Below, piece after piece: positions 24,237 through 30,551 of a stretch of 30,551 nucleotides of DNA. The notes under the pieces were generated by a model, which was not told the origin of the DNA, made no database searches, and saw only the letters and a list, made by a program, of their open reading frames with translations. The position numbers and the translations under genes are program-made. This DNA comes from VMCP01 sp964527775 (GTDB lineage: Bacteria > Bacteroidota > Bacteroidia > NS11-12g > UBA955). The DNA lies in the NCBI GenBank assembly GCA_964527775.1, contig CAZGQS010000023.1, positions 1 to 30,551 of the forward strand, in the 5' to 3' direction. How positions within the stretch are numbered: position 1 is the first letter of the stretch; every line of letters begins with the position of its first letter.

Positions 24237-25736
24237 ATGACGAACATAATTAAAATAGAGACTGGTTCACTGGAAGTGCACCCTCTCGCAGCCGCAGTGA
24301 AATGCCAAACAAAAAAATCAATGACTCACCGTTTTACGATGGAGAATTTTGGACAAGTTGAACCTTTAACTATCGTAATGAGAGATGGTAATGCCCTCAT
24401 TATAGATGGCGTGGAACGATTCGAAGTGGCCAAGAAACTACCATCACTTTTTCAAACTATGGATTGCAGGGTAGTTGAAATTGAAGATTCAGAAATTATT
24501 GATAAACGAATCCTTCTCAACTCCACTCGCAAACAATCTATTCGTGAGAAATGCAAATTAACCGAGGGAATCCTTGATTTCCTTGGAAAACAACCCGGTG
24601 TAAGAAGAGATTTACTGGGTATTAATGGAGTCGACATTCGCAGTACTTACTCAGACAAAATCAAGTTAGACAGGTATCATTTTGCATCACATTTAATTGG
24701 TGCAGACATCTCATCATCAACCCTCCGAAAACTAATGGCCATTTATTACTACGATGGAAAACAAAAAGAGAAAATCCTCGACTTAATTGAAGAGGGTAGG
24801 TTAACGATTGACAAAGGTTACAAAGTTCTCATTTCAAAAAAGAAAAAGGAAAGAGAAAAGGAACAGTTACGTTTCAATCACTTTGGAAATGGTGAATTAG
24901 GGAAATATGAATTGTACTGTCAAAGTTCTTTATGTATGACTATGGTACCCGAGCACTCGGTTCGTCTGGTAGTAAATTCACATCCGTATTTTCAACTCAG
25001 AGACTACCGTAATCAGGGGGAATCACCACACGGTAAGGAAAAAACAGTAAAAGAGTATGTAATAAATTTCATTGCCCATTGTCGTGAAGTCAAGAAGAAA
25101 CTACTTAAAAACGGTGTTCTTGTAACGATTATTGGAGAAACATACCGAGATGGATATCAAGGTGTTTGCACTAAAGTTGAAACAGCACTTGAGAAAGATG
25201 GATGGAAAATTATAGATGTAAATGTTTGGATTAAGTCCAATCCCCGGTTCGCACCGCATTTATTAAGATTCATGAATGGATATGAACGAATCATTGTAGC
25301 TTGTCCGAACAAGGATGTTGAACCAATCTTTAACGTGTTAAAAAAGCCATCGGCAATTGGTGAGTTCAAAGTAATTAGAAGTTCGTCTTTGGTCAACGGG
25401 GATTGTAATTATTCAATGGCATCACCTGATGCTGATATAACAAACGTCATCCAAACGAGTGTCTTTAATAAAAAGGAACATTCAGTTATTGATGGAGAGT
25501 TCTCACATGATGCACCAGCTCCTGAACAGATATATGAAATGTTTGTCAAAGCCTACTCGTTACCCGGTGATACCGTTTTGGACAATTTTGTTGGTTCAGG
25601 TTCTATTGGGGTTGCTCTAAGACTGGGTCGAAATGTTATTGGTTTTGATGTTGACCCCGTTTCAATCGAGTTTGCTAGAAAAAGGTTTGATTCCATACTT
25701 GGACAAGGTGTTCAAACCCTATCTATTGCAGCATAA
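24237..25736 (+). CDS. ParB-like domain fused to DNA N4/N6 methyltransferase
   Basis: The 499-residue protein has an N-terminal ParB/Srx-type domain (about 8-90: LEVHPLAAAV, FGQVEPLTIVMRDGNALIID, GVERFEVAKKL) and a helical middle resembling the ParB DNA-binding half. A beta-class amino-methyltransferase domain follows (about 225-490). Motif IV reads VVNSHPYFQLRDY (N247-S-H-P-Y251) instead of the usual TSPPYxxLRDY, so the first Pro is His. Motif I follows at VLDNFVGSGSIGVALRLG (D449 onward) and then VIGFDVDPVSIEFARKRF, which gives the IV-before-I order of the N4-cytosine/N6-adenine MTase type (PF01555). Such ParB-MTase fusions occur on phages and plasmids, where they may mark element DNA. The His substitution may weaken or alter activity. 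A dyad repeat lies just upstream. Confidence 0.85.
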   Translation: MTNIIKIETGSLEVHPLAAAVKCQTKKSMTHRFTMENFGQVEPLTIVMRDGNALIIDGVERFEVAKKLPSLFQTMDCRVVEIEDSEIIDKRILLNSTRKQSIREKCKLTEGILDFLGKQPGVRRDLLGINGVDIRSTYSDKIKLDRYHFASHLIGADISSSTLRKLMAIYYYDGKQKEKILDLIEEGRLTIDKGYKVLISKKKKEREKEQLRFNHFGNGELGKYELYCQSSLCMTMVPEHSVRLVVNSHPYFQLRDYRNQGESPHGKEKTVKEYVINFIAHCREVKKKLLKNGVLVTIIGETYRDGYQGVCTKVETALEKDGWKIIDVNVWIKSNPRFAPHLLRFMNGYERIIVACPNKDVEPIFNVLKKPSAIGEFKVIRSSSLVNGDCNYSMASPDADITNVIQTSVFNKKEHSVIDGEFSHDAPAPEQIYEMFVKAYSLPGDTVLDNFVGSGSIGVALRLGRNVIGFDVDPVSIEFARKRFDSILGQGVQTLSIAA

Positions 25737-25747
25737 TTTGTCGTAAT

Positions 25748-25821
25748 GGTCGATTTAAGAGGATTTCACACCCCGGATGTAGGTTTTCTCGTCCGGCGGT
25801 GTTTAATCCCAAAATTCGACC
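25748..25821 (+). other. Long structured intergenic hairpin
   Basis: The region folds on itself along its full length. GGTCGA (25748-25753) pairs with TCGACC (25816-25821), GGATT (25761-25765) with AATCC (25805-25809), and ACACC-CCGGA (25768-25777) with TCCGG-C-GGTGT (25792-25802, one bulged base), closing a 14-base loop. It lies between the ParB-MTase stop and the four-gene integrase operon. It lacks a T-run, so it is more than a simple terminator. It may be a 5' regulatory RNA, a small RNA, or a DNA structure used for replication or transfer. Confidence 0.55.
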
Positions 25822-25891
25822 TAAAAACAGGGTTCTGCAATGTATTCAGGAGACCCTACCTCATTCAAAATAATCATAAAAAGTAAACATC

Positions 25892-26344
25892 ATGAAAGAA
25901 GACTATTTCAAAAATAAAATCTGTCCAATCTGTTCAAGGAATGTAGAGCAATCGGACTACCTAAATCAAATATTCAAGGATGAGCCTGAAGTAAATTACT
26001 TGGCTCATATGGTTACTCATTATCGGCACAACCACATAGATTCATGGAACAAATGCTGGGGGAGGCATGGTAGTCGATACAGGTCAAATTGGTTTGGCGA
26101 CTACGACGAGGAGAAAAAAAAGGTGAACGAGCGTGCGAAACGTCAAATCATCAGAAAGGGAAAGGATGTTCTCAACCGTTTGGGAATCCTACCTGAACAT
26201 TTCGGGAAGCTACAGTATACCGAAGAAAGAACCATGGTATTGGCAAGAAAAATCCTCATTTCGGCCGAAATCACCCCAACTAATGCTGCTAATTCTATTC
26301 AACTGCTGGATATTAGCCGCAAAACAAAGGAGGAAGCAGTATGA
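25892..26344 (+). CDS. Zinc-finger-like hypothetical protein
   Basis: The 150-residue product begins MKEDYFKNKICPICSRNVEQ. The pair C11-P-I-C14 with a later His cluster (AHMVTHYRHNH, H39, H43, H46, H48) looks like a Cys2His2 zinc site. A basic, aromatic stretch (WGRHGSRYRSNWFGDYDEEK) and a Lys/Arg-rich helix (KVNERAKRQIIRKGKDVLNR) suggest DNA binding. It is the first gene of a four-gene operon ending with the integrase; its stop overlaps the next start as ATGA. A role in controlling or assisting excision is plausible from context alone. I do not recognise a named family. Confidence 0.65.
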   Translation: MKEDYFKNKICPICSRNVEQSDYLNQIFKDEPEVNYLAHMVTHYRHNHIDSWNKCWGRHGSRYRSNWFGDYDEEKKKVNERAKRQIIRKGKDVLNRLGILPEHFGKLQYTEERTMVLARKILISAEITPTNAANSIQLLDISRKTKEEAV

Positions 26345-26712
26345 AAAACGCAGTTACATTCGCAAGGTGCAGTAATATTAAAGAAGCCAGAAGTTTAAAA
26401 AGCCAATTGAAGGACTACTCAAATAAGGCTGGCTACAAGGTGGTGCAACACATCGTCATGCCACCAGTTGGGCCAAGGGGTCAGGCAACCGAAAAGGTGA
26501 TACTGGTATTGAACGAATTGCTTTTTCGCGACATAAAAGTTGATGCCATTATTACGAAACGCTACGACCACCTTCATGCACGGTTCACCGATACGCTTAG
26601 TTTGATAAAGAACTTGAGCCACTACAATGTCCGTGTCATCAGCATAGAGGAAACCTTGGATGACAATGACCCCATTTTTAAGGAAGTGTATTACCCAATA
26701 ACAGTATCATGA
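26341..26712 (+). CDS. Degenerate serine-resolvase-fold mini-protein
   Basis: The 123-residue product looks like the catalytic domain of a serine recombinase with no DNA-binding domain. TFARCSNIKEARSLKSQLKD matches YARVSxxxQxxSLxxQxxxL, so the nucleophile Ser position is kept. IKVDAIITKRYDHLHARFTD matches the xxDxivvxxlDRLxR block but with DHLHA in place of DRLxR. VRVISIEETLD matches the end of the fold. With the key Arg residues lost, it is probably not a recombinase; it may serve as a protein-protein module or inhibitor. Start and stop overlap its neighbours (ATGA on both sides), so it is translated in fixed ratio with the zinc-finger and ParB-like proteins. Confidence 0.6.
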   Translation: MKNAVTFARCSNIKEARSLKSQLKDYSNKAGYKVVQHIVMPPVGPRGQATEKVILVLNELLFRDIKVDAIITKRYDHLHARFTDTLSLIKNLSHYNVRVISIEETLDDNDPIFKEVYYPITVS

Positions 26713-26987
26713 TGGAAACAAAAAAAGTAGCAATAACCGATTTGAAAATAACCGGGAAGATTAAACTACCCAAAGCAAGAGGTGCGAACAAGATAAAAGT
26801 CATTGGCTGCATTTTAGTAGACAAAGACCTAAACGTAATCGAGGGTGCGATAAATGTACTTATTGCCCTTGAAAACGGACTGGAAACGGTTGAAGTACAA
26901 TGTGGCAGCAATCAAGTAACATTAAAAAATAATTCGATTTATGGAGCATATAAAATTTTATCTAAGACCCACAAAGGAAAACGATAA
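26709..26987 (+). CDS. ParB-like-fold mini-protein
   Basis: The 92-residue product starts at ATGATG overlapping the previous stop. IKVIGCILVDKDLNVIEGAI followed by NVLIALENGLETVEVQ resembles the core of the ParB N-terminal domain (xxVDkdgxVIxGhxRxxAaxxLGxxxVpV). The catalytic/nucleotide-binding GHRR block is replaced by EGAINV, so CTP binding as in true ParB is unlikely. It has no helix-turn-helix. Its last 47 bases overlap the integrase gene in another frame. A small accessory factor for the integrase, or a partner of the ParB-methyltransferase, would fit; neither is demonstrated. Confidence 0.55.
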   Translation: MMETKKVAITDLKITGKIKLPKARGANKIKVIGCILVDKDLNVIEGAINVLIALENGLETVEVQCGSNQVTLKNNSIYGAYKILSKTHKGKR

Positions 26988-28416
26988 GAGCATGCTCTGT
27001 CATTACGTTATAGACGGGCAAAAAGTAATCGAGCGTAAGAGCTACAAAATCAAAATACCCAAAAGACATTGGGACAATAAACGAGGCCGTGTAAAGAACA
27101 CCCATCCCGACTTCCAATATTTGAACAAAATCATAGATGATACCACCAGTGAGTTCGAATATCAACAGAACCTTGGAAACGGTAATCCTGAGAAGCAGTG
27201 TGTATTGATGTATTATCAAAATCTCCTCAAATCCAAAATAGGGTTATCAAACACCAGTATCCGCAAGTACAACATAGTACTTAGAAATCTAAAGGCGGTA
27301 ACCAAAGACCTTTATGGTGAAGAATACTTGCCGTTTCATTATTTCCGTGAAATGGAAACGGTTAAGTCCATCAGGAACGGCATCGCCAAATCACGCAGGG
27401 ATGAAGGTCAGAAATCAAACAAATCCTTGAAGAACTACTTGGGGAGGATTGCTGAGGTAATCAAACACTGGAATGCTAGCAGCGGAACTACCATGCCTAT
27501 CAACACCTTTCCCTTGACCAGCTACATCGGAAAGGACACTCAAAAGCACGCAAGGGTAATGTCAGAAGCGGAACTCGAGTCTTTCAAGGCGTATGAGCCT
27601 GAGGGTAACAGGAATGGGTTGTCAGAGCGTATCGCAAAACAAGTATTCCTCTTCCAGTTTTATACAGGGGGAATTCGAATTCAGGACGCACTTCTGCTCA
27701 CAAATAAATCATGTAAAAAAGGAGTCTTCAAGATACCGATAAGGAAAAGTAGACGACATATTCAATGTATGGTTTCCTATAACATGGCGGAAGCACTCAG
27801 ACCATTCTATCCAAAAGAATTTGAAGATGCCGAACGACAGGTTGAACTTTCGGACATAGACATTGATTTTCATCACGCATCTTTCTTGGTAAAACTGGAA
27901 TATGGGCAAGCGCTAGCAAGTTGGGATTATAACGACTTATTAAAGGTGGAAGCGTTGACAAAACAAGCGGATATACACTTCTACGAAACCCACAAAGGGG
28001 TGTTTAATACCGTTAGAGCACAAATATTACAAGCTATCGCCAATAGGTTCTTTGAAAGTTTGAAAAAGTTGGATGAACGGTTTTTGTTTCCTTATTTGAA
28101 ATTCGAATGTTTTAAGGAGGTTGGTGTGGATTGGACTAAGTTTACTACGGACTTGGAAGAACAAATCCATAGAGCGAGAGCAAAGCACAACAGCGCTTTG
28201 AAAAGAATTACCACCAAATTGGGTATCGAACCTGTAACGGGTCACACACCAAGACACACCGCAGCGAGTATAATGCTATCTGGTGGTATGGATGATTCTT
28301 TCATCAAGGATGTACTCGGTCACCAAGATTTCAAGACCACAGAACACTATCTGAGGTCACGCCATCCTTTGAGAAGTAGAGCGGTAGAGTTGAACGAACT
28401 GATGAGTAAATATTGA
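26941..28416 (+). CDS. int: Tyrosine integrase of the island
   Basis: The 491-residue tyrosine recombinase should integrate and excise the island at the tRNA-Arg 3' end. The N-terminal arm-binding domain (about 1-75: IKFYLRPTKENDKSMLCHYV, ERKSYKIKIPKRHWDNKRGR) is typical of Bacteroidota integrases. A SAM-like core-binding domain follows (about 90-185). The catalytic domain has R246 in YTGGIRIQD, H435-x-x-R438 in HTPRHTAASIML, H461 in LGHQDFKTTEHYL and nucleophile Y470. An insertion of about 100 residues lies between R246 and the HxxR box. All catalytic residues are present. It is the last gene of a four-gene operon and lies 98 bases from the right att core. Alternative starts are possible because of the overlap. 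Confidence 0.95.
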   Translation: MEHIKFYLRPTKENDKSMLCHYVIDGQKVIERKSYKIKIPKRHWDNKRGRVKNTHPDFQYLNKIIDDTTSEFEYQQNLGNGNPEKQCVLMYYQNLLKSKIGLSNTSIRKYNIVLRNLKAVTKDLYGEEYLPFHYFREMETVKSIRNGIAKSRRDEGQKSNKSLKNYLGRIAEVIKHWNASSGTTMPINTFPLTSYIGKDTQKHARVMSEAELESFKAYEPEGNRNGLSERIAKQVFLFQFYTGGIRIQDALLLTNKSCKKGVFKIPIRKSRRHIQCMVSYNMAEALRPFYPKEFEDAERQVELSDIDIDFHHASFLVKLEYGQALASWDYNDLLKVEALTKQADIHFYETHKGVFNTVRAQILQAIANRFFESLKKLDERFLFPYLKFECFKEVGVDWTKFTTDLEEQIHRARAKHNSALKRITTKLGIEPVTGHTPRHTAASIMLSGGMDDSFIKDVLGHQDFKTTEHYLRSRHPLRSRAVELNELMSKY

Positions 28417-28440
28417 GCAGTAAACTGAGCAGTGGTCAGT
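28413..28440. other. Putative integrase arm-type repeats, right end of island
   Basis: Tandem units TTGAGCAGTAAA and CTGAGCAGTGGT, then CAGTGATT, overlap the integrase stop codon. They match the 12-bp-period units at 3297 and 7399 in period and in GCAGT. CAGTAAA begins 97 bases before the core. The same bases form one arm of the terminator below, so the two readings compete. Confidence 0.45.
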
Positions 28441-28470
28441 GATTTCACAACAATTACTGCTCGGTTTTTT
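28415..28470 (+). terminator. Terminator of the integrase operon
   Basis: GAGCAGTAA (28415-28423) pairs with TTACTGCTC (28454-28462), with further pairing inside, followed by GGTTTTTTA. The first arm overlaps the integrase TGA stop. Confidence 0.65.
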
Positions 28471-28513
28471 ACTTTACCAATTTGATTGTCAATCATTTAA
28501 AATTATTTAGGAT

Positions 28514-28564
28514 AATAGAAGTTTCCTAAACTTTAGATATGGGTTCGATTCCCGTCGGGGCTAC
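28514..28564 (+). repeat. attR: tRNA-Arg 3' end, copy 3 of 3
   Basis: Identical over 51 bases to 3180-3230 and over 50 to 7502-7551. As the distal copy, it is probably the original chromosomal 3' end of the tRNA, displaced 25.3 kb from its 5' half. Confidence 0.92.
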
Positions 28565-28590
28565 CATATTTTTGACAATTTAAAAGTAAG

Positions 28591-28619
28591 GCGTTCTCTG
28601 AATGAGGACGCTTTTTTTT
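28591..28619 (+). terminator. Original terminator of tRNA-Arg
   Basis: GCGTTCTC (28591-28598) pairs with GAGGACGC (28604-28611, one G-T), followed by eight T. Being just outside attR, it is likely the chromosome's own terminator for the tRNA before integration. Confidence 0.8.
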
Positions 28620-29073
28620 GCCAAATAGACCCTGATCAGCATGAAAAAAGGACTAACTAAGGGTCAAAGCTGGCCATTTCATCAGCTTCTCACCGCTGTG
28701 CATTAAAACTTCAGACTCAAAGTATGAACTGTGACCTTTTTATCATTGCATTACATCGAGTCGTGCAATGCTATAGATGTCGAGAGGAAGAAAAAATAAA
28801 TTTTTCACAAATCAATTTTAAAAGGTCCTAATATTTGCAAAATTCGCAATTAGCAAAGCGTCATTTGCAAAATTCCATTTTCTCAACCCCAATTTATTGG
28901 CTGCTCATTGCCGAATGGTGTAATAAGCGTTTCAATTACCAAGGCTGGCAAAAATCGATTTTTATAGGCTCCTTCAGCGGGGTAGTTTCATGTTCCTAAA
29001 GCACGGAGGGCCACATCTTTTAGACTTAACACCGATTTCAAATAGCCAAGGTCGACTACCTGTTGATCCAATA
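28620..29073. other. Non-coding chromosomal interval
   Basis: No gene seen. ATTTGCAAAATTC occurs twice, 30 bases apart (28833-28845 and 28863-28875). CATTGCA and TGCAATG form a small hairpin near 28750. No function is assigned. Confidence 0.5.
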
Positions 29074-29112
29074 AAACCAAGCATAAACTACACCCATCTC
29101 TATGCTTGGTTT
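29074..29112. other. 12-bp inverted repeat
   Basis: AAACCAAGCATA (29074-29085) and TATGCTTGGTTT (29101-29112) form a perfect 12-pair stem with a 15-base loop. On the minus strand a T-rich TTTATT follows, so it could terminate leftward transcription, but no leftward gene was seen. It lies 124 bases before the beta-barrel gene, possibly in its 5' leader. Confidence 0.5.
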
Positions 29113-29236
29113 GGTTTCTGAGATCTCCGTATGGGTACATAGAAAAAAACAAGCCCACTTATCTAAAAAACTTTTACATGATTCACTCAAAACAATGCGA
29201 ACAGCTATATCCAATTGCAGCATAAAAACTAAAATA

Positions 29237-29947
29237 ATGAAAACCACAAAACTTTCGATTTTATTATTTTTCGGATTATTCACCGAAACCCTGCACGCAC
29301 AGTCCTTAAATTTGAGTGGGGGTTTTACTTCGTCAACTTTCAGGCAGGCAGCGTCAGAAGAGTATTCTTACACGTATAATTCTGTTGATGGTACAGAGAC
29401 GGAATCTGCTAAAATGAAACGACTATCGGGCTTCAATGCGGGCCTTTCGTTTGAATTTAAACTGAACAAAACCTTTTCATTGGAACCTGGATTGCGGTAT
29501 CAAACACGTGGGTTCAACTATAATGAACTGGAAAAGCGGGTCTCAGGAGGAATCAACGTGTACACCAATAATATGGATTTCACCTACCAAGAAAATTACT
29601 TCGATTTACCTTTGGTGCTGAATGCGGGTACAGATTTTGGCAACTTCAGGGTATATGGCCGAGCGGGTTTCTATGGCGGACTGCTTTACTCTGTTCACCT
29701 GCGTGAAAAAAGAGAGATATGGGATGCTTTTTTTAACGAATTAATTACCTGGGATGAGTCTGTGCTAATTAAAGGTGAAGAATTAGATGCTCGTTTTACT
29801 GTCGGTTATTTGCTTGGGGTAGGGGTAACATACAAAGGATTTTATTTAGAAGCCAACTACAATAACGGCCTGCTGATGCCTGAAGATTTTGGTTTGAGCA
29901 GTGACTTTTCTCTTAACCTTGGCTATAAATTTAGGCTGCGCAGATAG
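29237..29947 (+). CDS. Outer-membrane beta-barrel protein (PorT-like family)
   Basis: The start is set at 29237, because MKTTKLSILLFFGLFTETLH followed by AQ is a standard signal peptide; the frame upstream to 29102 would bury it. The mature protein of about 215 residues alternates polar and aromatic residues in beta strands: LNLSGGFTSSTFRQA, FNAGLSFEFKLNKTFSLEPG, LRYQTRGFNYNELEK, FRVYGRAGFYGGLLYSVHL, YLLGVGVTYKGFYLEANYNN. It ends SLNLGYKFRLRR. This is the eight- to ten-stranded OMP_b-brl_2/PorT-like layout common in Bacteroidota, where most members have no known substrate. It lies outside the islands. Confidence 0.82.
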   Translation: MKTTKLSILLFFGLFTETLHAQSLNLSGGFTSSTFRQAASEEYSYTYNSVDGTETESAKMKRLSGFNAGLSFEFKLNKTFSLEPGLRYQTRGFNYNELEKRVSGGINVYTNNMDFTYQENYFDLPLVLNAGTDFGNFRVYGRAGFYGGLLYSVHLREKREIWDAFFNELITWDESVLIKGEELDARFTVGYLLGVGVTYKGFYLEANYNNGLLMPEDFGLSSDFSLNLGYKFRLRR

Positions 29948-30033
29948 TTTGGTTTAAAGAGTAGATTTTTTAATTTATATCATTTAATAAATTCTTACAC
30001 TACTCTTCACCCTTGGGTTTTTAACAATATGTA

Positions 30034-30330
30034 ATGTATTTATTCAAAATGAACACGTCACATTATTACTACGCTGCAGACCAACTGTTGTGCAAAGACA
30101 TTTTAGAAAAAACCAGCGCCTTTTACCAACAATATTTTTTTAGCATCGATGCTGTGTTTGGTGAACCAATCAAGTCATTAAAAGCCAAAAAACCTACCAC
30201 TTCAACACAGAATTGCTGCAAATACGCTTTCGAGATACAAAGCGACATGGCCTTTGGCACTTACATGATGCCAAAAAGAGCAATTACACGTCCAAACATA
30301 CAGATGCCTATCATCTTAGGGCCAATTTGA
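30034..30330 (+). CDS. Small hypothetical protein
   Basis: The frame encodes 98 residues (or 93 from the ATG at 30049, MNTSHYYYAADQLLCKDILE). There is no signal peptide or domain I recognise. The C terminus is Pro/Ile-rich (NIQMPIILGPI). It is between two exported-protein genes on the same strand and could be real, but nothing beyond the open frame and position supports it. Confidence 0.35.
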   Translation: MYLFKMNTSHYYYAADQLLCKDILEKTSAFYQQYFFSIDAVFGEPIKSLKAKKPTTSTQNCCKYAFEIQSDMAFGTYMMPKRAITRPNIQMPIILGPI

Positions 30331-30388
30331 ATTAGATAATTTTACAACACTTTCAATCGCACTTTTCATCTCACAAAATCACCGAACC

Positions 30389-30551
30389 ATGAAAAACTTT
30401 ATAATTCAGCTTTTTACAGGCATCTCCCTTTTGTTTTTATCATTGTATACAGGTGCACAAAACCCTTCTCACAACAGCAAACCGCTTTATATCATCATCA
30501 AATCAAATGGTGTTGAGTACATCGGCTATTTACTGCAAGACGATGGCCGGG
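30389..30551 (+). CDS. Exported protein, 5' part (runs off the window)
   Basis: The frame starts MKNFIIQLFTGISLLFLSLY and then TGAQ, a clear signal peptide with a likely cut after GAQ. It continues NPSHNSKPLYIIIKSNGVEY and IGYLLQDDGR to the window edge. The visible mature part is too short to name a family, though a strand-rich IIKSNGVEYIGYLLQDDGR start recalls small beta domains near the N terminus of Bacteroidota exported proteins. Confidence 0.75.
   Translation, partial: MKNFIIQLFTGISLLFLSLYTGAQNPSHNSKPLYIIIKSNGVEYIGYLLQDDGR

Larger units (their letters stand above)
7551..28564. mobile_element. 21-kb integrative island with tyrosine integrase
   Basis: The segment runs between att copies 2 and 3, and its integrase lies next to the right att. 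It carries a type I restriction-modification system, a WYL-regulator/helicase-nuclease pair, a serine recombinase and plasmid-like maintenance genes (replication-initiator-like protein, ribbon-helix-helix protein, ParB-methyltransferase fusion). No relaxase, coupling protein or type IV secretion gene was seen, so self-transfer is unlikely; helper-dependent movement or excision as a circular form is the simplest reading. Confidence 0.85.

Noticed and set aside
7552..28564. Self-transmissible conjugative element
   Set aside because: No relaxase, coupling ATPase or Tra/VirB-like gene was found; only integration, maintenance and cargo genes are visible.
28690..28880. Small RNA gene in the interval behind attR
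   Set aside because: Direct repeats and a weak hairpin are present but there is no promoter-terminator pair to support a transcript.
1..30551. CRISPR array
   Set aside because: The only regular tandem repeats are the 15-bp array at 94-147, the 12-bp coding repeats at 3730-3765 and the 12-bp-period att-flanking repeats; none has spacer-length intervals and no cas gene was seen.

Overview
The window looks like Bacteroidota DNA. The evidence is a three-gene proton-translocating transhydrogenase operon, PKD/Fibrobacter-major-domain lipoproteins, a DUF4369-thioredoxin lipoprotein, an outer-membrane beta-barrel protein, a SHOCT protein and at least one promoter of the Bacteroidota type (TTTG, about 20 bases, TAnnTTTG). 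The transhydrogenase genes are visibly more GC-rich than the AT-rich DNA between 3.2 and 28.6 kb, which fits acquired DNA.

Layout. (1) 1-3150: core chromosome, with pntAa-pntAb-pntB on the minus strand and a 15-bp tandem repeat behind pntB. (2) 3158-3229: an intact tRNA-Arg(CCT). Its last 50 bases recur at 7502-7551 and 28515-28564, so the region reads as two elements accreted in tandem at one tRNA gene. (3) 3230-7551: a 4.3-kb element without integrase, carrying two lipoprotein genes and at least two gene fragments. (4) 7552-28564: a 21-kb island that carries its own tyrosine integrase next to its right att site. (5) 28565-30551: chromosome again, with an outer-membrane beta-barrel gene, a small hypothetical gene and the start of a secreted protein.

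The 21-kb island has two halves. The left half is cargo. It has three small minus-strand genes (zinc peptidase, Cys-containing lipoprotein, SHOCT protein), then a WYL-type regulator followed by a 1325-residue SF1 helicase with a C-terminal Vsr/DUF559-like nuclease domain, a likely single-protein anti-phage system. Next come a small methyltransferase-fold protein and a complete type I restriction-modification operon (hsdM-hsdS-hsdR, overlapping start/stop codons), and a convergent serine recombinase. The right half looks like a plasmid-type maintenance module: a ribbon-helix-helix protein, a replication-initiator-like winged-helix protein, an unknown protein, and a ParB-domain/DNA-methyltransferase fusion with an altered catalytic motif (N-S-H-P-Y). 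It ends in a tightly overlapping four-gene operon of a zinc-finger protein, a degenerate resolvase-fold mini-protein, a ParB-like mini-protein and the integrase.

How it may work together (inference): the integrase acts at the tRNA-Arg att sites. Short 12-bp-period repeats lie at nearly the same distance from the att cores of both elements, so the integrase-less 4.3-kb element may be mobilised by the island's enzyme. The restriction system and the helicase-nuclease would protect the host and favour retention. A repeated dyad (AACTAAGTT) upstream of three reading frames in the maintenance module suggests shared control. The most novel-looking parts are the WYL/helicase-nuclease pair, the methyltransferase-like gene leading the hsd operon, and the ParB-methyltransferase and mini-protein maintenance module. 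All functional calls come from reading motifs; no database search was run.
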